A stretch of DNA of 32,878 nucleotides from DAHVFY01 sp040388665 (GCA_040388665.1 JAZKBL010000055.1:1-32878), one strand, 5' to 3'. Shown: positions 23,289-30,781, numbered from the stretch's first letter. A program made the numbers and translations. The notes: generated by a model not told the origin, from the sequence alone.

Positions 23289-25004
23289 TTATTGCAGATT
23301 GTAGTTAATCTTAAATTTTAATCCATCTTTTTCAAGAAGTACCATATTTTGTTGGACCCCTGTGATGATCATGCCGTCTAAAATATCGCCGGTTGTTAGG
23401 ATCTTACCTCCAATAACAACGTAAAGCCTTTCAGAATCTTTTGTCGAATAACCTGATATTCGGTATTTATCAGAGAGATCGATACGCGATGTGTCAGCTG
23501 TTGTGTAAATCACAAAGGATTTTACAAGACGAATTCCGGAAAGAGCTTTCATTTCATTCATCATATCTGTGAAATGGTGCGATTCTCGTGCATCGACTCG
23601 CCCTACAAGAACAAGCTCGCCATTGCTTAGTTGGTAGGAGACTCCGCTGAATCCCTTTTCAAGAAGCATGCTGTCAATTTGCAATGTTAGGTTGTTTTCG
23701 ACGACAACGATGTTATCTAGTCTGTCTAGATAGGGAAAATTGACATTAACGTAGTCTACAAGGGCTTGAAGCTCTTCTAGTGTTTGGACATAGCCGCGCA
23801 GGACAAAATGGCCGGCTTCCGGAGCATAAATGGAGACCCCTATCCATGAAGAATTTGTCATCAGAAGAGCGTTCATGTTTTGCCAGACGAGCTCGTCAAC
23901 GACGACATTATCATCAATTTCTAAGACAAACGGAAAGTTACGAAGGGTATAAGTGAGCTCTTGTTTGTCAACTGTTGTCAGAACATGTCCGACAAGAAAG
24001 AGTTTTCCGCTCATTTCATTAAAAGAAAACTGCACATCTTTATAGTTTTCGATTGCTTTTTGGATCTGCTCTCCTTCGTGCTTTTCCACAGTTACAATAG
24101 GCTCTGATTTGAATAAAGAGACAAGGCCCATGATGCCGAAAAGAAGGAGGACAGCAAAAACGGCAGCAACGATTAAATGCCTTTTAGGAACAACGAGCTC
24201 TCTCCAGTCTTTAACAGGAGGAGGTGGGAGAGATGTTCCTTCTTTGCGAGTAGCTTTTGATTCAGCCTTTGGGATACTTGTTGTCGCAGCAGGCGCCATG
24301 ATGGTCTCTTGCGTATCATGACGGTCGATAATAAGAAACGTTGTGGTTCCAAGAGCTATTAAGTCCTGAGAGGAGATTTGATGACGATCTGTGATGAGAT
24401 CCCCATTAACAAGAACGCCATTACGGCTGCTCAAATCTTCGATAAAGACATTTTCTTGTTCATCAACACTGATCCGCGCATGCTGGCGAGAGACGCTTAG
24501 GTCTTGGAAGACAATATCGGAGAGGCTTGCGTCTTTACCCGCAATATAAGTAGATCCTCTTTGCATATTGAATTCTGCTCCGGCGTTTGGTCCTGCGATC
24601 ACTTTAAGAAGCCAGCGCGTTTCTTCAGATTCTGTAAAATTCACTGAAGAGAGGTCTTCAGATTCCTCAAAGGAGAGGGGCTCCTCTTTGGACTCATTTT
24701 CTTGAGGTATTTCAGTAAAATGGAAAAAAGTAGAACCGATTTGGATGATGTCTCCCTCGTGCATCAAGATGGCGTCTGTAATCACCATCCCATTTTGAGT
24801 AGCAGGATTGACAGCGCTTAAGTTTTCAAGAAGGTAACCTTCATGAGTCAAACGCACAACGACGTGCTTGCGTGAGACCATGGGATCTTCTAAAACGATT
24901 CCCGCAATATCCGGATCTCGTCCTAGAGACCATTCGTTACCCACTTCGAAGCGGATAATAAGTCCCGCCAAGGGACCTTCTTCTGCTATGAGATATCCAG
25001 CCAT
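23289..25004 (-). CDS. cdsD: T3SS inner membrane ring protein CdsD (SctD) with two FHA domains
   Basis: This 571-aa membrane protein has two FHA phosphopeptide-binding domains in the cytoplasmic part: one at about 12-95 (GRD, SRKH motifs) and one at about 141-225 (SRQH, SSRNG motifs). A linker, one membrane segment at about 277-297 and a periplasmic ring-building region (about 298-571, BON/PrgH-like modules) follow. In Chlamydia the kinase PknD is reported to phosphorylate CdsD. C. trachomatis CdsD (about 829 aa as I recall) is longer, so this protein may lack part of it. It lies 3 bp downstream of the chaperone gene. Confidence 0.92.
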   Translation of the reverse strand: MAGYLIAEEGPLAGLIIRFEVGNEWSLGRDPDIAGIVLEDPMVSRKHVVVRLTHEGYLLENLSAVNPATQNGMVITDAILMHEGDIIQIGSTFFHFTEIPQENESKEEPLSFEESEDLSSVNFTESEETRWLLKVIAGPNAGAEFNMQRGSTYIAGKDASLSDIVFQDLSVSRQHARISVDEQENVFIEDLSSRNGVLVNGDLITDRHQISSQDLIALGTTTFLIIDRHDTQETIMAPAATTSIPKAESKATRKEGTSLPPPPVKDWRELVVPKRHLIVAAVFAVLLLFGIMGLVSLFKSEPIVTVEKHEGEQIQKAIENYKDVQFSFNEMSGKLFLVGHVLTTVDKQELTYTLRNFPFVLEIDDNVVVDELVWQNMNALLMTNSSWIGVSIYAPEAGHFVLRGYVQTLEELQALVDYVNVNFPYLDRLDNIVVVENNLTLQIDSMLLEKGFSGVSYQLSNGELVLVGRVDARESHHFTDMMNEMKALSGIRLVKSFVIYTTADTSRIDLSDKYRISGYSTKDSERLYVVIGGKILTTGDILDGMIITGVQQNMVLLEKDGLKFKINYNLQ

Positions 25005-25007
25005 GTA

Positions 25008-25418
25008 TTATTCCAAAATCGATTTAGAAGTTTGTTTGTGACGGATCAATTCTTCTCTCCAGTAATCGATGTAATTAACGAAATCTTCGACCGTCTCTTT
25101 GAAAGTTTTATAGTTTATGTCATAAGGTATGTGCAGTGACAGTGTCAAGAACTTCTCATCATTATCAAGACTGATACTGCCGCCTCTTGTTCCTTGACCT
25201 AAGAAATTGGCACGAGAGAGAAGTATGAAAAGATCTTCCCGTTTTTCTGCCGGACATTCAGCAATCCGTCCGGAGAAAAAAAGACCCTTTTCAAGTTCTT
25301 TAAAGGTAAGGGTTAGTGTTGGACTAACGCCTAAATGAAACAGGTTGGTTTCATCTTTTGGCAGTAATGGATCCAATTGCAGTTCTTCGCTAAGCTTTGT
25401 CAAGTATTGTTCTAGCAT
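25008..25418 (-). CDS. scc4: T3SS chaperone, Scc4-like (CT663 position)
   Basis: From the ATG at 25418 this is a 136-aa class I (SycE/CesT-fold) chaperone (MLEQYLTKLSEEL start, LTLTFKELEKGLFF, ANFLGQGTRGG, VEDFVNYIDYWREEL). A frame extending to a TTG at 25493 would add 25 residues with no chaperone character, so the ATG is preferred. In Chlamydia, Scc4 (CT663, earlier RpaA) works with Scc1 on CopN and also binds RNA polymerase/sigma66. Here it is the first gene of the T3SS operon; the divergent region 25419-25610 should hold its promoter, but I see no clear boxes on the minus strand. Confidence 0.83.
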   Translation of the reverse strand: MLEQYLTKLSEELQLDPLLPKDETNLFHLGVSPTLTLTFKELEKGLFFSGRIAECPAEKREDLFILLSRANFLGQGTRGGSISLDNDEKFLTLSLHIPYDINYKTFKETVEDFVNYIDYWREELIRHKQTSKSILE

Positions 25419-25579
25419 CGTAATCTGTACTCTAGCGCCAGGAATCTCTCCCCACGCCCCTATAGATTTACTGGATTTTGTCCTTAAATGCAAATTAAAT
25501 CTTATTTTTATTTCATGCCACTAAAAATTAGACACTTGTGCATTTTTAGCGGCAAAACTCTCTTTATTAAATAAAGTTA

Positions 25580-25606
25580 TGCTATAATAAAATTAATTGG
25601 GAGGGG
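25580..25606 (+). promoter_or_regulatory. Extended -10 promoter and Shine-Dalgarno of the 158-aa gene
   Basis: TGCTATAAT (TG at 25580-25581, TATAAT at 25583-25588) is an ideal extended -10 box. GGGAGGGG at 25599-25606 lies 4 nt before the ATG at 25611. No good -35 is visible, as is usual for extended -10 promoters. Confidence 0.6.
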
Positions 25607-25610
25607 AATT

Positions 25611-26087
25611 ATGAAAGAAGAGTTTAATAAGTTGATGAATTTACTAAATCAACATCAAGAAGGGAAAAAAATAGATCTCGATGAATTACTGAAAGCCTCG
25701 ACGATTTTCTTTAAGCATTTGCAAGAAGCCTTTCTTACCGCAGACCCCTCTGAAAAAAAAGATATCCTTAATATGGTCAATGAGATGTATGCCGCAATGG
25801 CAGCTCACGCTAAACAGATTTCTAGAGCTTCGGGCTTAAGTCAAGAAGATATCGCAGGGTATGTGCAAAATCCTAACAATTTTACTCCTGAGCAGTGGCA
25901 ACTAATGCAAGAAGCACGCCAACAGATTGTAGATTCTAGTAAGGGAATTTCTGATCACTTGAAACAGTTTTCTAATGAGACAAAACAGCCAGGTGGTCCA
26001 GCTTCATCGCCTCCACCTTCTGGCCCTAAGACTGATAAGAGACCGCCGAGCTCAAGGCCTAAGAAAGATAAATGGATGAAGTCTTAA
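25611..26087 (+). CDS. Hypothetical helical protein beside the T3SS block
   Basis: This 158-aa soluble protein has no signal peptide or membrane segment. Residues 1-125 are helical (including ASGLSQEDIAGYV and FTPEQWQLMQEARQQI stretches) and the last ~30 are Pro/Ser/Lys-rich and disordered. It has an extended -10 promoter, a strong Shine-Dalgarno and a strong terminator right after its stop, so it is a compact single-gene unit. I do not recognise it securely. Divergent placement from the Scc4-led operon makes a T3SS-related role possible, but that is position only. Confidence 0.8.
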   Translation: MKEEFNKLMNLLNQHQEGKKIDLDELLKASTIFFKHLQEAFLTADPSEKKDILNMVNEMYAAMAAHAKQISRASGLSQEDIAGYVQNPNNFTPEQWQLMQEARQQIVDSSKGISDHLKQFSNETKQPGGPASSPPPSGPKTDKRPPSSRPKKDKWMKS

Positions 26088-26163
26088 AAAACGCGCCCTT
26101 GCCCCTGCCCTTGCCCTAATATTTTAAAGATCGGGCATGGGCAAGGGCAGGGGCACGTTTTTT
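26086..26163 (+). terminator. Strong hairpin terminator built from a GCCCTT-type hexamer
   Basis: Bases 26086-26116 pair with 26133-26163 in 27 of 31 positions, ending in a T-run. The arms are made of diverged repeats of a hexamer (C/T)TGCCC. It begins one base inside the stop codon of the 158-aa gene and A/T runs on both sides make it usable from both strands. Confidence 0.8.
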
Positions 26164-26190
26164 AGGATTGGTTTAATGCTTATGAATAAT

Positions 26191-26316
26191 TCACCTTACG
26201 CAAAAAGGTCTCAGATTCAAAAAAAGTCCCGCAAAAAGAGAATTCGAAGGCCCAGAGGGCCTTAAGTTGCAACTTCCTCTTCAGTCTGTGACTTTTGCCC
26301 TTTGTGCGTAAGGTGA
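26191..26316. repeat. 126-bp structured element with terminal inverted repeats
   Basis: The ends form an inverted repeat (26191-26207 with 26300-26316, 16 of 17 matching; the outer 12 bp are perfect). Inside are further nested pairings: 26222-26228 with 26290-26296, 26236-26240 with 26277-26281, a perfect 7-bp hairpin at 26247-26263, and a 12-bp palindrome at 26264-26275. The whole could fold as a long branched hairpin. It holds no ORF. It could be a MITE-like element or a small structured RNA. No target-site duplication is seen. Confidence 0.6.
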
Positions 26317-26322
26317 GTGAGT

Positions 26323-26365
26323 AAAAAAAAGCCGCTATCCCGATGAGGGGATAGCGGCCCTTTTT
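26323..26365. terminator. Bidirectional intrinsic terminator
   Basis: An 11-bp perfect stem (26331-26341 with 26348-26358, 6-nt loop) is flanked by A-run 26323-26330 and T-run 26361-26365. It thus terminates both the plus-strand side and the minus-strand translocator operon that ends just to its right. Confidence 0.9.
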
Positions 26366-26382
26366 GTTTTTCGCGCCAGTTA

Positions 26383-27429
26383 TTAATTTTTTTTAATTAG
26401 AAAGNNNNNNNNNNNNNNNNNNNNNNNNNNNNNNNNNNNNNNNNNNNNNNNNNNNNTAATTTGTGCAGCAGACACCATCGAATTTGTTGTACCATCAACA
26501 CCTTGGTAGGCTTGTTGAAGCATTTTTTCAAGGGTTTGTAGCATCATTTGTGCGACCGATGCCACGTTCTGGCTAAGAATTTCGCTTTGTGCCCATTTTG
26601 CAGAAGATGCTGTAAAGCCGGCTTGAGCAGCAGAAGATAAGCTACTTACAACGTCTTTACCGATACTTACGTAGTTGTTGAGTTTTGTTAATCTGTTCGT
26701 AAGGTCATCCGATGTCTTACCAACTTTTTTGTTAAGATCGCTAATCTGGTTTTCTAAGCTACTAAGAGCACCCTTAAAGGATCCTTCAGGTTCTTGAGCC
26801 ATATGCAGCATCGCTTGTTTATCTAAATCACTGCCATCTAGGTCTTTATAACCTTCAGGTAAGGAGTCATTCCATGCTTTTAATGCTTCAGGATTTTCAC
26901 TAAAGTCACCAACGGCAAACTGTGTTTTACGGGCTTCAATTGAGGGGTGGACAGCATCTCCGCCTTCAAGGTTAATCTCACCTGTAGCACCTGCTGCGAT
27001 AGCAGCTTGTTTGAAGTTAGTTTGTATGCCTTCAAGGTCCATGCGTTGTCCTTCAAGGGTGCTCATTTGCGCATTTGCTTTTATAGTCTCGGTGTTAACG
27101 AACGGGTTCTTTTCACCGTAGTTGTTTTCAGGGGTAGCACTTCCGATACCGCCTGCCATGTAGATACTTCCACCAATCTGGATACCAGCAGAAAGCAATT
27201 GTCCAGCACCTTGAGTCAGCTGTCCTAAAGCTTGCTTGCCGATCTGTTTCTTTTTCGCGGTAGCTTCGTTTCGAGCGGCAGCGCCTATGGTGCCGATTTG
27301 ATCGGCAAGTGTTTCTGTGTTATCCATAATGACCGACATCGAAAGATCAAATTGCTCTGCTATTTGTGGGGCAATCGCACCAGTGACTGTCTCTTGGTAT
27401 CCAAAAGTTGCATTTGCTATATTTGACAT
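26383..27429 (-). CDS. T3SS translocator-like protein, CopD/YopD type (C-terminus uncertain)
   Basis: This ~340-aa protein shows the features of a minor translocator (SctB: YopD/CopD/SseD/EspB class): a non-signal N-terminus, one glycine-rich hydrophobic segment at about 73-95 (AGIQIGGSIYMAGGIG), a long polar helical body, and an amphipathic C-terminal helix region (ASVAQMMLQTLEKMLQQAY). A 52-N gap at 26405-26456 lies before the last codons, so the final ~20 residues and even the stop are not certain. It is the last gene of the four-gene operon, with AGGAG before its ATG. Class assignment is from architecture and neighbours. Confidence 0.7.
   Translation of the reverse strand: MSNIANATFGYQETVTGAIAPQIAEQFDLSMSVIMDNTETLADQIGTIGAAARNEATAKKKQIGKQALGQLTQGAGQLLSAGIQIGGSIYMAGGIGSATPENNYGEKNPFVNTETIKANAQMSTLEGQRMDLEGIQTNFKQAAIAAGATGEINLEGGDAVHPSIEARKTQFAVGDFSENPEALKAWNDSLPEGYKDLDGSDLDKQAMLHMAQEPEGSFKGALSSLENQISDLNKKVGKTSDDLTNRLTKLNNYVSIGKDVVSSLSSAAQAGFTASSAKWAQSEILSQNVASVAQMMLQTLEKMLQQAYQGVDGTTNSMVSAAQIXXXXXXXXXXXXXXXXXXFLIKKN
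26405..26456. other. Assembly gap (52 N) in the 3' end of the CopD-like gene
   Basis: This run of N falls in the coding end of the CopD-like gene. The frame downstream of the gap (to 26383) is only valid if the length is exact. Confidence 0.95.
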
Positions 27430-27475
27430 GATATTATCTCCTATTATTTTCTTATTATCTTATATTATTAACAAC

Positions 27476-28816
27476 TTAAGCTGGCATCTCATATCCGATT
27501 AGGAGATGAGTTAAATCTTGTCCTTCAAAGACCGATTTTTCGATATCAGTTACGTTTTTTTGTACCATTTGTCCTGTTTGCGCACTCATTTCTTCAAGTG
27601 CTGACAAAATAATCATATTTGATATATTGTCTTTCATTTCATTATAGCTGTGAGCTGCTGCAAGAGCAAAACCGCCTGAAACGCTATCAGAAAGAGCTTC
27701 GATCATTTGCGATCCAAAGGCTGCTTTTTGTCCTAGTTTACGGAGCTGTACAAGCTTTGATTTTCCTTTAAATTGGTCATCGATAAAGTCTGGAGTTTTC
27801 ATCGTCATCGCGCCAATAGAAACTGCAACGCATGAGATCGTCTGTATCAAAAATGTTGTAAATTCAATTGCTTTCCATGCCTTACTGTCAGGGTCAGATG
27901 TTGTACTTGCAACGGCTGTTACGATATTGACGTCCATGTTTGTCTGCATCGTTGCTTGAGAGCCGAGCATGGCTCCAAATTTTGCGGCACGTTTTACGCG
28001 TTGACCAGTTGTTGGCTTCGCTTTTGTTTTAGCTCCATCATCTACTACGGATCCAGCGACATCTTTGCCGGCTGTGCTTACAACGTCTTTTCCTACATCT
28101 TTTCCTACATCTTTACCAATATCGGATGCAACGTCTCCTGCGACGTCTTCTGCTACGGCTTCGCCAACAACTTCTGCACCGGCCTCTGCGATGACTGCAT
28201 CTCCAGCACCAGCTGTCACGGCACCGATAACAACGGCTGCTACAACGATCGCTGCTACGAAAATCACGTCTGAAATGGCTTTTGCTTCGCTGTCGTTAAG
28301 GTTAGGATCGATGTCTTGAAGACCTTCGCTGATCCAGCCCACGATATCTTGCGTAATTCCGGCAATGTCTAAGCTTTGTGTAAGCATTGAGGTCATGCTA
28401 AGCATGGGGTCTATGGGGATAAGTAACACGGTGGCAATACCTGAGAAAATATCGCCTAAGACACTAAATTTTTGTTCTTTTGACTGCTCCTGAGCTTCTT
28501 GCGTAACATCTTGGTTTACAGTATTTAAATTCTGAATTTGAGCTAGAGCCTCTGCGTTTGATGCAACTTGTTGAGCCTTAGTCTGTGTCGTTGAATAAAC
28601 AGAAAGCGAGCTTACGAGCCCCTGCATTTCCGCAATCATTCCGTTCACGGAAGATACTACGTTATTAGGTGACGACGTCGTCGTCCCAGGATCTGTATCC
28701 CCTGGTACTACAGACGCGGTCGCCTCAGGAGCTTCTGTGTCTCCTGGTACTGAAGAAGTCCCTTGAGGGGGTGCTTCTTGAGTATTATAAGAATTTGATT
28801 GAATGTTTGTTGTCAT
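27476..28816 (-). CDS. T3SS translocator-like protein, CopB/YopB type
   Basis: This 446-aa protein has the architecture of a major translocator (SctE: YopB/CopB/SseC/EspD class). It has a Ser/Thr/Pro-rich N-terminus (1-55), a coiled-coil region (about 55-115), then hydrophobic segments at about 117-135, 182-203 and 318-338 separated by helices, and a helical C-terminus. Such proteins form the host-membrane pore with the CopD-type partner. The linker at about 225-258 carries repeats of a GKDV motif. It is flanked downstream by the CopD-like gene at 46 bp. No SycD-type chaperone gene is near, whereas in Chlamydia CopB/CopD sit next to one. Confidence 0.78.
   Translation of the reverse strand: MTTNIQSNSYNTQEAPPQGTSSVPGDTEAPEATASVVPGDTDPGTTTSSPNNVVSSVNGMIAEMQGLVSSLSVYSTTQTKAQQVASNAEALAQIQNLNTVNQDVTQEAQEQSKEQKFSVLGDIFSGIATVLLIPIDPMLSMTSMLTQSLDIAGITQDIVGWISEGLQDIDPNLNDSEAKAISDVIFVAAIVVAAVVIGAVTAGAGDAVIAEAGAEVVGEAVAEDVAGDVASDIGKDVGKDVGKDVVSTAGKDVAGSVVDDGAKTKAKPTTGQRVKRAAKFGAMLGSQATMQTNMDVNIVTAVASTTSDPDSKAWKAIEFTTFLIQTISCVAVSIGAMTMKTPDFIDDQFKGKSKLVQLRKLGQKAAFGSQMIEALSDSVSGGFALAAAHSYNEMKDNISNMIILSALEEMSAQTGQMVQKNVTDIEKSVFEGQDLTHLLIGYEMPA
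28083..28116 (-). repeat. Short 12-bp tandem repeat in the CopB-like gene
   Basis: About three copies of a 12-bp unit (GGAAAAGATGT-type on the coding strand) encode the GKDV repeats of the linker. The copies are nearly identical in DNA and therefore look recent or slippage-prone. Confidence 0.65.
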
Positions 28817-28872
28817 AACGCCTCTTACTTTATTATATATTATTTATAGTTTAATTTCAACTATTATTTGTT

Positions 28873-29385
28873 TTAGTAGTAAGTTCCTAATAATGATGAC
28901 AACTTAGATAGAATCTGGAGAACTAAGTTACCTACAGTACCATCTGTTTTCATGTTATTTGAGTCAGGGCCAGAGGTTAGGTTTGTAAAAATAGTACCTT
29001 GGCTTGTCATAAACTCCTGTTGTGACTGAAATAGAGCAGTTTGCGTTGATTCCACCTGTTGAGCTTCTTGCAAGTTCGTGTTTGTTGTCGTTGACGATGA
29101 GCTACCATCTGTATTTTGCGACGAAATAACAGCTGACATCGCTTGAGTTGATTTGTTGTCCGCAGCAACGATTGTGTTAGCTTCACTGTTCACTTGAGTA
29201 GAAGTTTCAGAGTCTGTTTTAGTCATCTGTTGCTGAATGTTCATCACAACGACGAGTGCTGCAATGATTCCAGCAAGGATCGGCATAGAAGACGCTGGAG
29301 CTAGGATATCTTCACCAGTACCGTCTGCTGTGCTACTTGGAACATTTGCTTCATTTGGTATGCTGCTTGTTGATATTGTTGACAT
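28873..29385 (-). CDS. Small translocon-associated protein, Ser/Thr/Gln-rich
   Basis: This 170-aa protein has one strong hydrophobic segment at about 34-50 (MPILAGIIAALVVVMNI), a middle rich in Ser, Thr, Asn and Gln, and a hydrophobic C-terminal helix (VGNLVLQILSKLSSLLGTYY). It has only four Lys and no Arg or Cys. I do not recognise the family. Position between the 379-aa gene and the CopB-like gene, on the same strand with short gaps (25 and 56 bp), suggests an extracellular T3SS component such as a tip, filament or translocator accessory. That is inference from context and composition. Confidence 0.75.
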   Translation of the reverse strand: MSTISTSSIPNEANVPSSTADGTGEDILAPASSMPILAGIIAALVVVMNIQQQMTKTDSETSTQVNSEANTIVAADNKSTQAMSAVISSQNTDGSSSSTTTNTNLQEAQQVESTQTALFQSQQEFMTSQGTIFTNLTSGPDSNNMKTDGTVGNLVLQILSKLSSLLGTYY

Positions 29386-29410
29386 TTTTTTACCTTTTTT
29401 TATTATTTTA

Positions 29411-30550
29411 TTATTGGTTAGTATTGCTAATAATTGTCTGAGAAAGTGTCGCTGTGTCTCGGAAGAAGTTTCCTATTGCTGCTAACGCATTACTTGTTAA
29501 GTTAGTTAAAAATCCAATCACTGGCATACTTTGCGGGGCAAATCCTGTTGTAGAGGAGTTGATCGTTGCAAAGTCGTTTTCTACCTGGTAAGCACTTTGG
29601 TTTTGTGTCATTGTAGGGGCGTAAACTTCAGTTGTAGGTGTAAACCCTGTGTACTGAACAGGTGTTGCGTAAATGTAGAACCAGTTAAGCATCGCGTAAC
29701 AAACGATATCACCAGCAGATGTTGGGTCGTTCATTGGGTTATTTGTATCACCGCTATCGACGCTACCTGTCATGTCACCTAAGTCATCTGGAGGAGGCGT
29801 CCCTGTTGGATCGTTGATCTCTGATGAGTATTCTTGAGAGTAAGTTCCAGCTTCTGTAGAGCCTGTGCTTGGCGGTACGTACATCCCTCCTGTAGAATCA
29901 CTGCCGGCTTCTAAGTTATTGNNNNNNNNNNAGTTATTGTACATTTCGTTATATGTACTAACCATTTGGTAAGCGATATCCTGTGTTGTTTCCTGGATTC
30001 CGGCTTCAATTCCACTTAAAGGGTTTACCGTCTCTCCGTTAGCACCAGTTGCTGTAAATGCAGCGCCTGAAACGTCGTAATAGATGTCTTGAAGGTAATC
30101 AATGAAAACGTTTGCTTGGGCCACTTGCGTTGCATATGTTGTGTTAAGAGTGGTTATTGATGGCACTGGTATGTTTTGATCGGTTTGAGTACCGGAGCCG
30201 CCATATTCTGCCCATGTCGATTGAGAAAGTTCATTGATGTATTCCACGCCATTTGAAAAGATGCCTTCTGCGCCTAGTAATAGTCCTGCTACAGATTCAG
30301 CACATTCATCAGATGTTACTTTACAAGCTGTCATTAGCTGAGAAAGGGATGCTAAAGCGCCTAAAAACTCGAGCATTTGACCCCATGTTGACATATTAGC
30401 AACATCACTCTGAAGTTGGGCTACTTCGTTTTGCTCTAAAGTATAGACTGTATTGAAGGCTCCTGCAGCTGAGTCGAACTGTTGCTGCTGCGGAAGGTTG
30501 TCATTAGGAACAGTAGTTGATGCCGGGGGAAGGTTGGCTGTTGTTGACAT
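29411..30550 (-). CDS. Candidate T3SS filament/tip protein, Lys/Arg-depleted
   Basis: This ~379-aa protein, interrupted by a 10-N gap (reading stays in frame), contains one Lys (near residue 76), one Arg (near 364), no His, and is rich in Ser, Thr, Asn, Gln and Asp. Two Tyr/Trp-rich helical regions (about 35-105 and 145-205) flank a Gly/Ser/Pro/Asp-rich low-complexity segment (about 205-275); the C-terminus is amphipathic. It is the first gene of the four-gene operon ending in CopB- and CopD-like genes, the position that EspA/SseB filament genes hold in enteric systems. I cannot show homology to those. A secreted, self-assembling surface protein is the best inference. No signal peptide. Confidence 0.7.
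   Translation of the reverse strand: MSTTANLPPASTTVPNDNLPQQQQFDSAAGAFNTVYTLEQNEVAQLQSDVANMSTWGQMLEFLGALASLSQLMTACKVTSDECAESVAGLLLGAEGIFSNGVEYINELSQSTWAEYGGSGTQTDQNIPVPSITTLNTTYATQVAQANVFIDYLQDIYYDVSGAAFTATGANGETVNPLSGIEAGIQETTQDIAYQMVSTYNEMYNNXXXXNNLEAGSDSTGGMYVPPSTGSTEAGTYSQEYSSEINDPTGTPPPDDLGDMTGSVDSGDTNNPMNDPTSAGDIVCYAMLNWFYIYATPVQYTGFTPTTEVYAPTMTQNQSAYQVENDFATINSSTTGFAPQSMPVIGFLTNLTSNALAAIGNFFRDTATLSQTIISNTNQ
29922..29931. other. Assembly gap (10 N) in the 379-aa gene
   Basis: The Ns are flanked on both sides by AGTTATTG, which encodes Asn-Asn. The gap may be a collapsed short repeat. Confidence 0.9.
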
Positions 30551-30569
30551 ACTTTTTATACCTCTTTTT

Positions 30570-30575
30570 ATTATA
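30570..30575 (-). promoter_or_regulatory. Possible -10 box of the translocator operon
   Basis: On the minus strand a perfect TATAAT lies about 20 nt before the ATG at 30550, with AGAGG as Shine-Dalgarno between. The -35 side is poor (TTAGAG at 19-bp spacing), so the call is weak. The rest of 30551-30844 is AT-rich and holds the divergent promoter of the coiled-coil gene but no other recognisable signal. Confidence 0.4.
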
Positions 30576-30781
30576 TTACTTGAGAATACATTCTCTCTAA
30601 TCTTAATTATATATTATTTATATTAAAATTTCAATTAAAATTATATAATATATCATTATGTTACTTATAATTAATAACTTGAAATATAAAATTAACTAGC
30701 AATTGTTGTAATTTCGTTTAGAATTCGTTAAGCCTATATATTAATGTGGTTTTCTTTTTGTTAAGATTGTTAATTTTCATC

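Noticed and set aside
25419..25493. Longer N-terminus for the Scc4-like chaperone from a TTG at 25493
   Set aside because: The extra 25 residues show no chaperone character, and the ATG at 25418 gives the usual family start.
26191..26316. SRP RNA, tmRNA or 6S RNA
   Set aside because: None of their conserved core sequences (for example the GGAAGGAAGCAGC-type SRP loop or a tRNA-like end) is present.
28065..28319. Plus-strand Thr/Ala/Ser-rich ORF opposite the CopB-like gene
   Set aside because: It is a shadow of the GKDV and Ala/Val-rich coding region on the minus strand, with no start signal of its own.
25008..30550. Recent acquisition of the T3SS block as a pathogenicity island
   Set aside because: No integrase, tRNA or phage gene is seen, and gene order matches the ancestral chlamydial cluster; only the flanking orphan genes look atypical.
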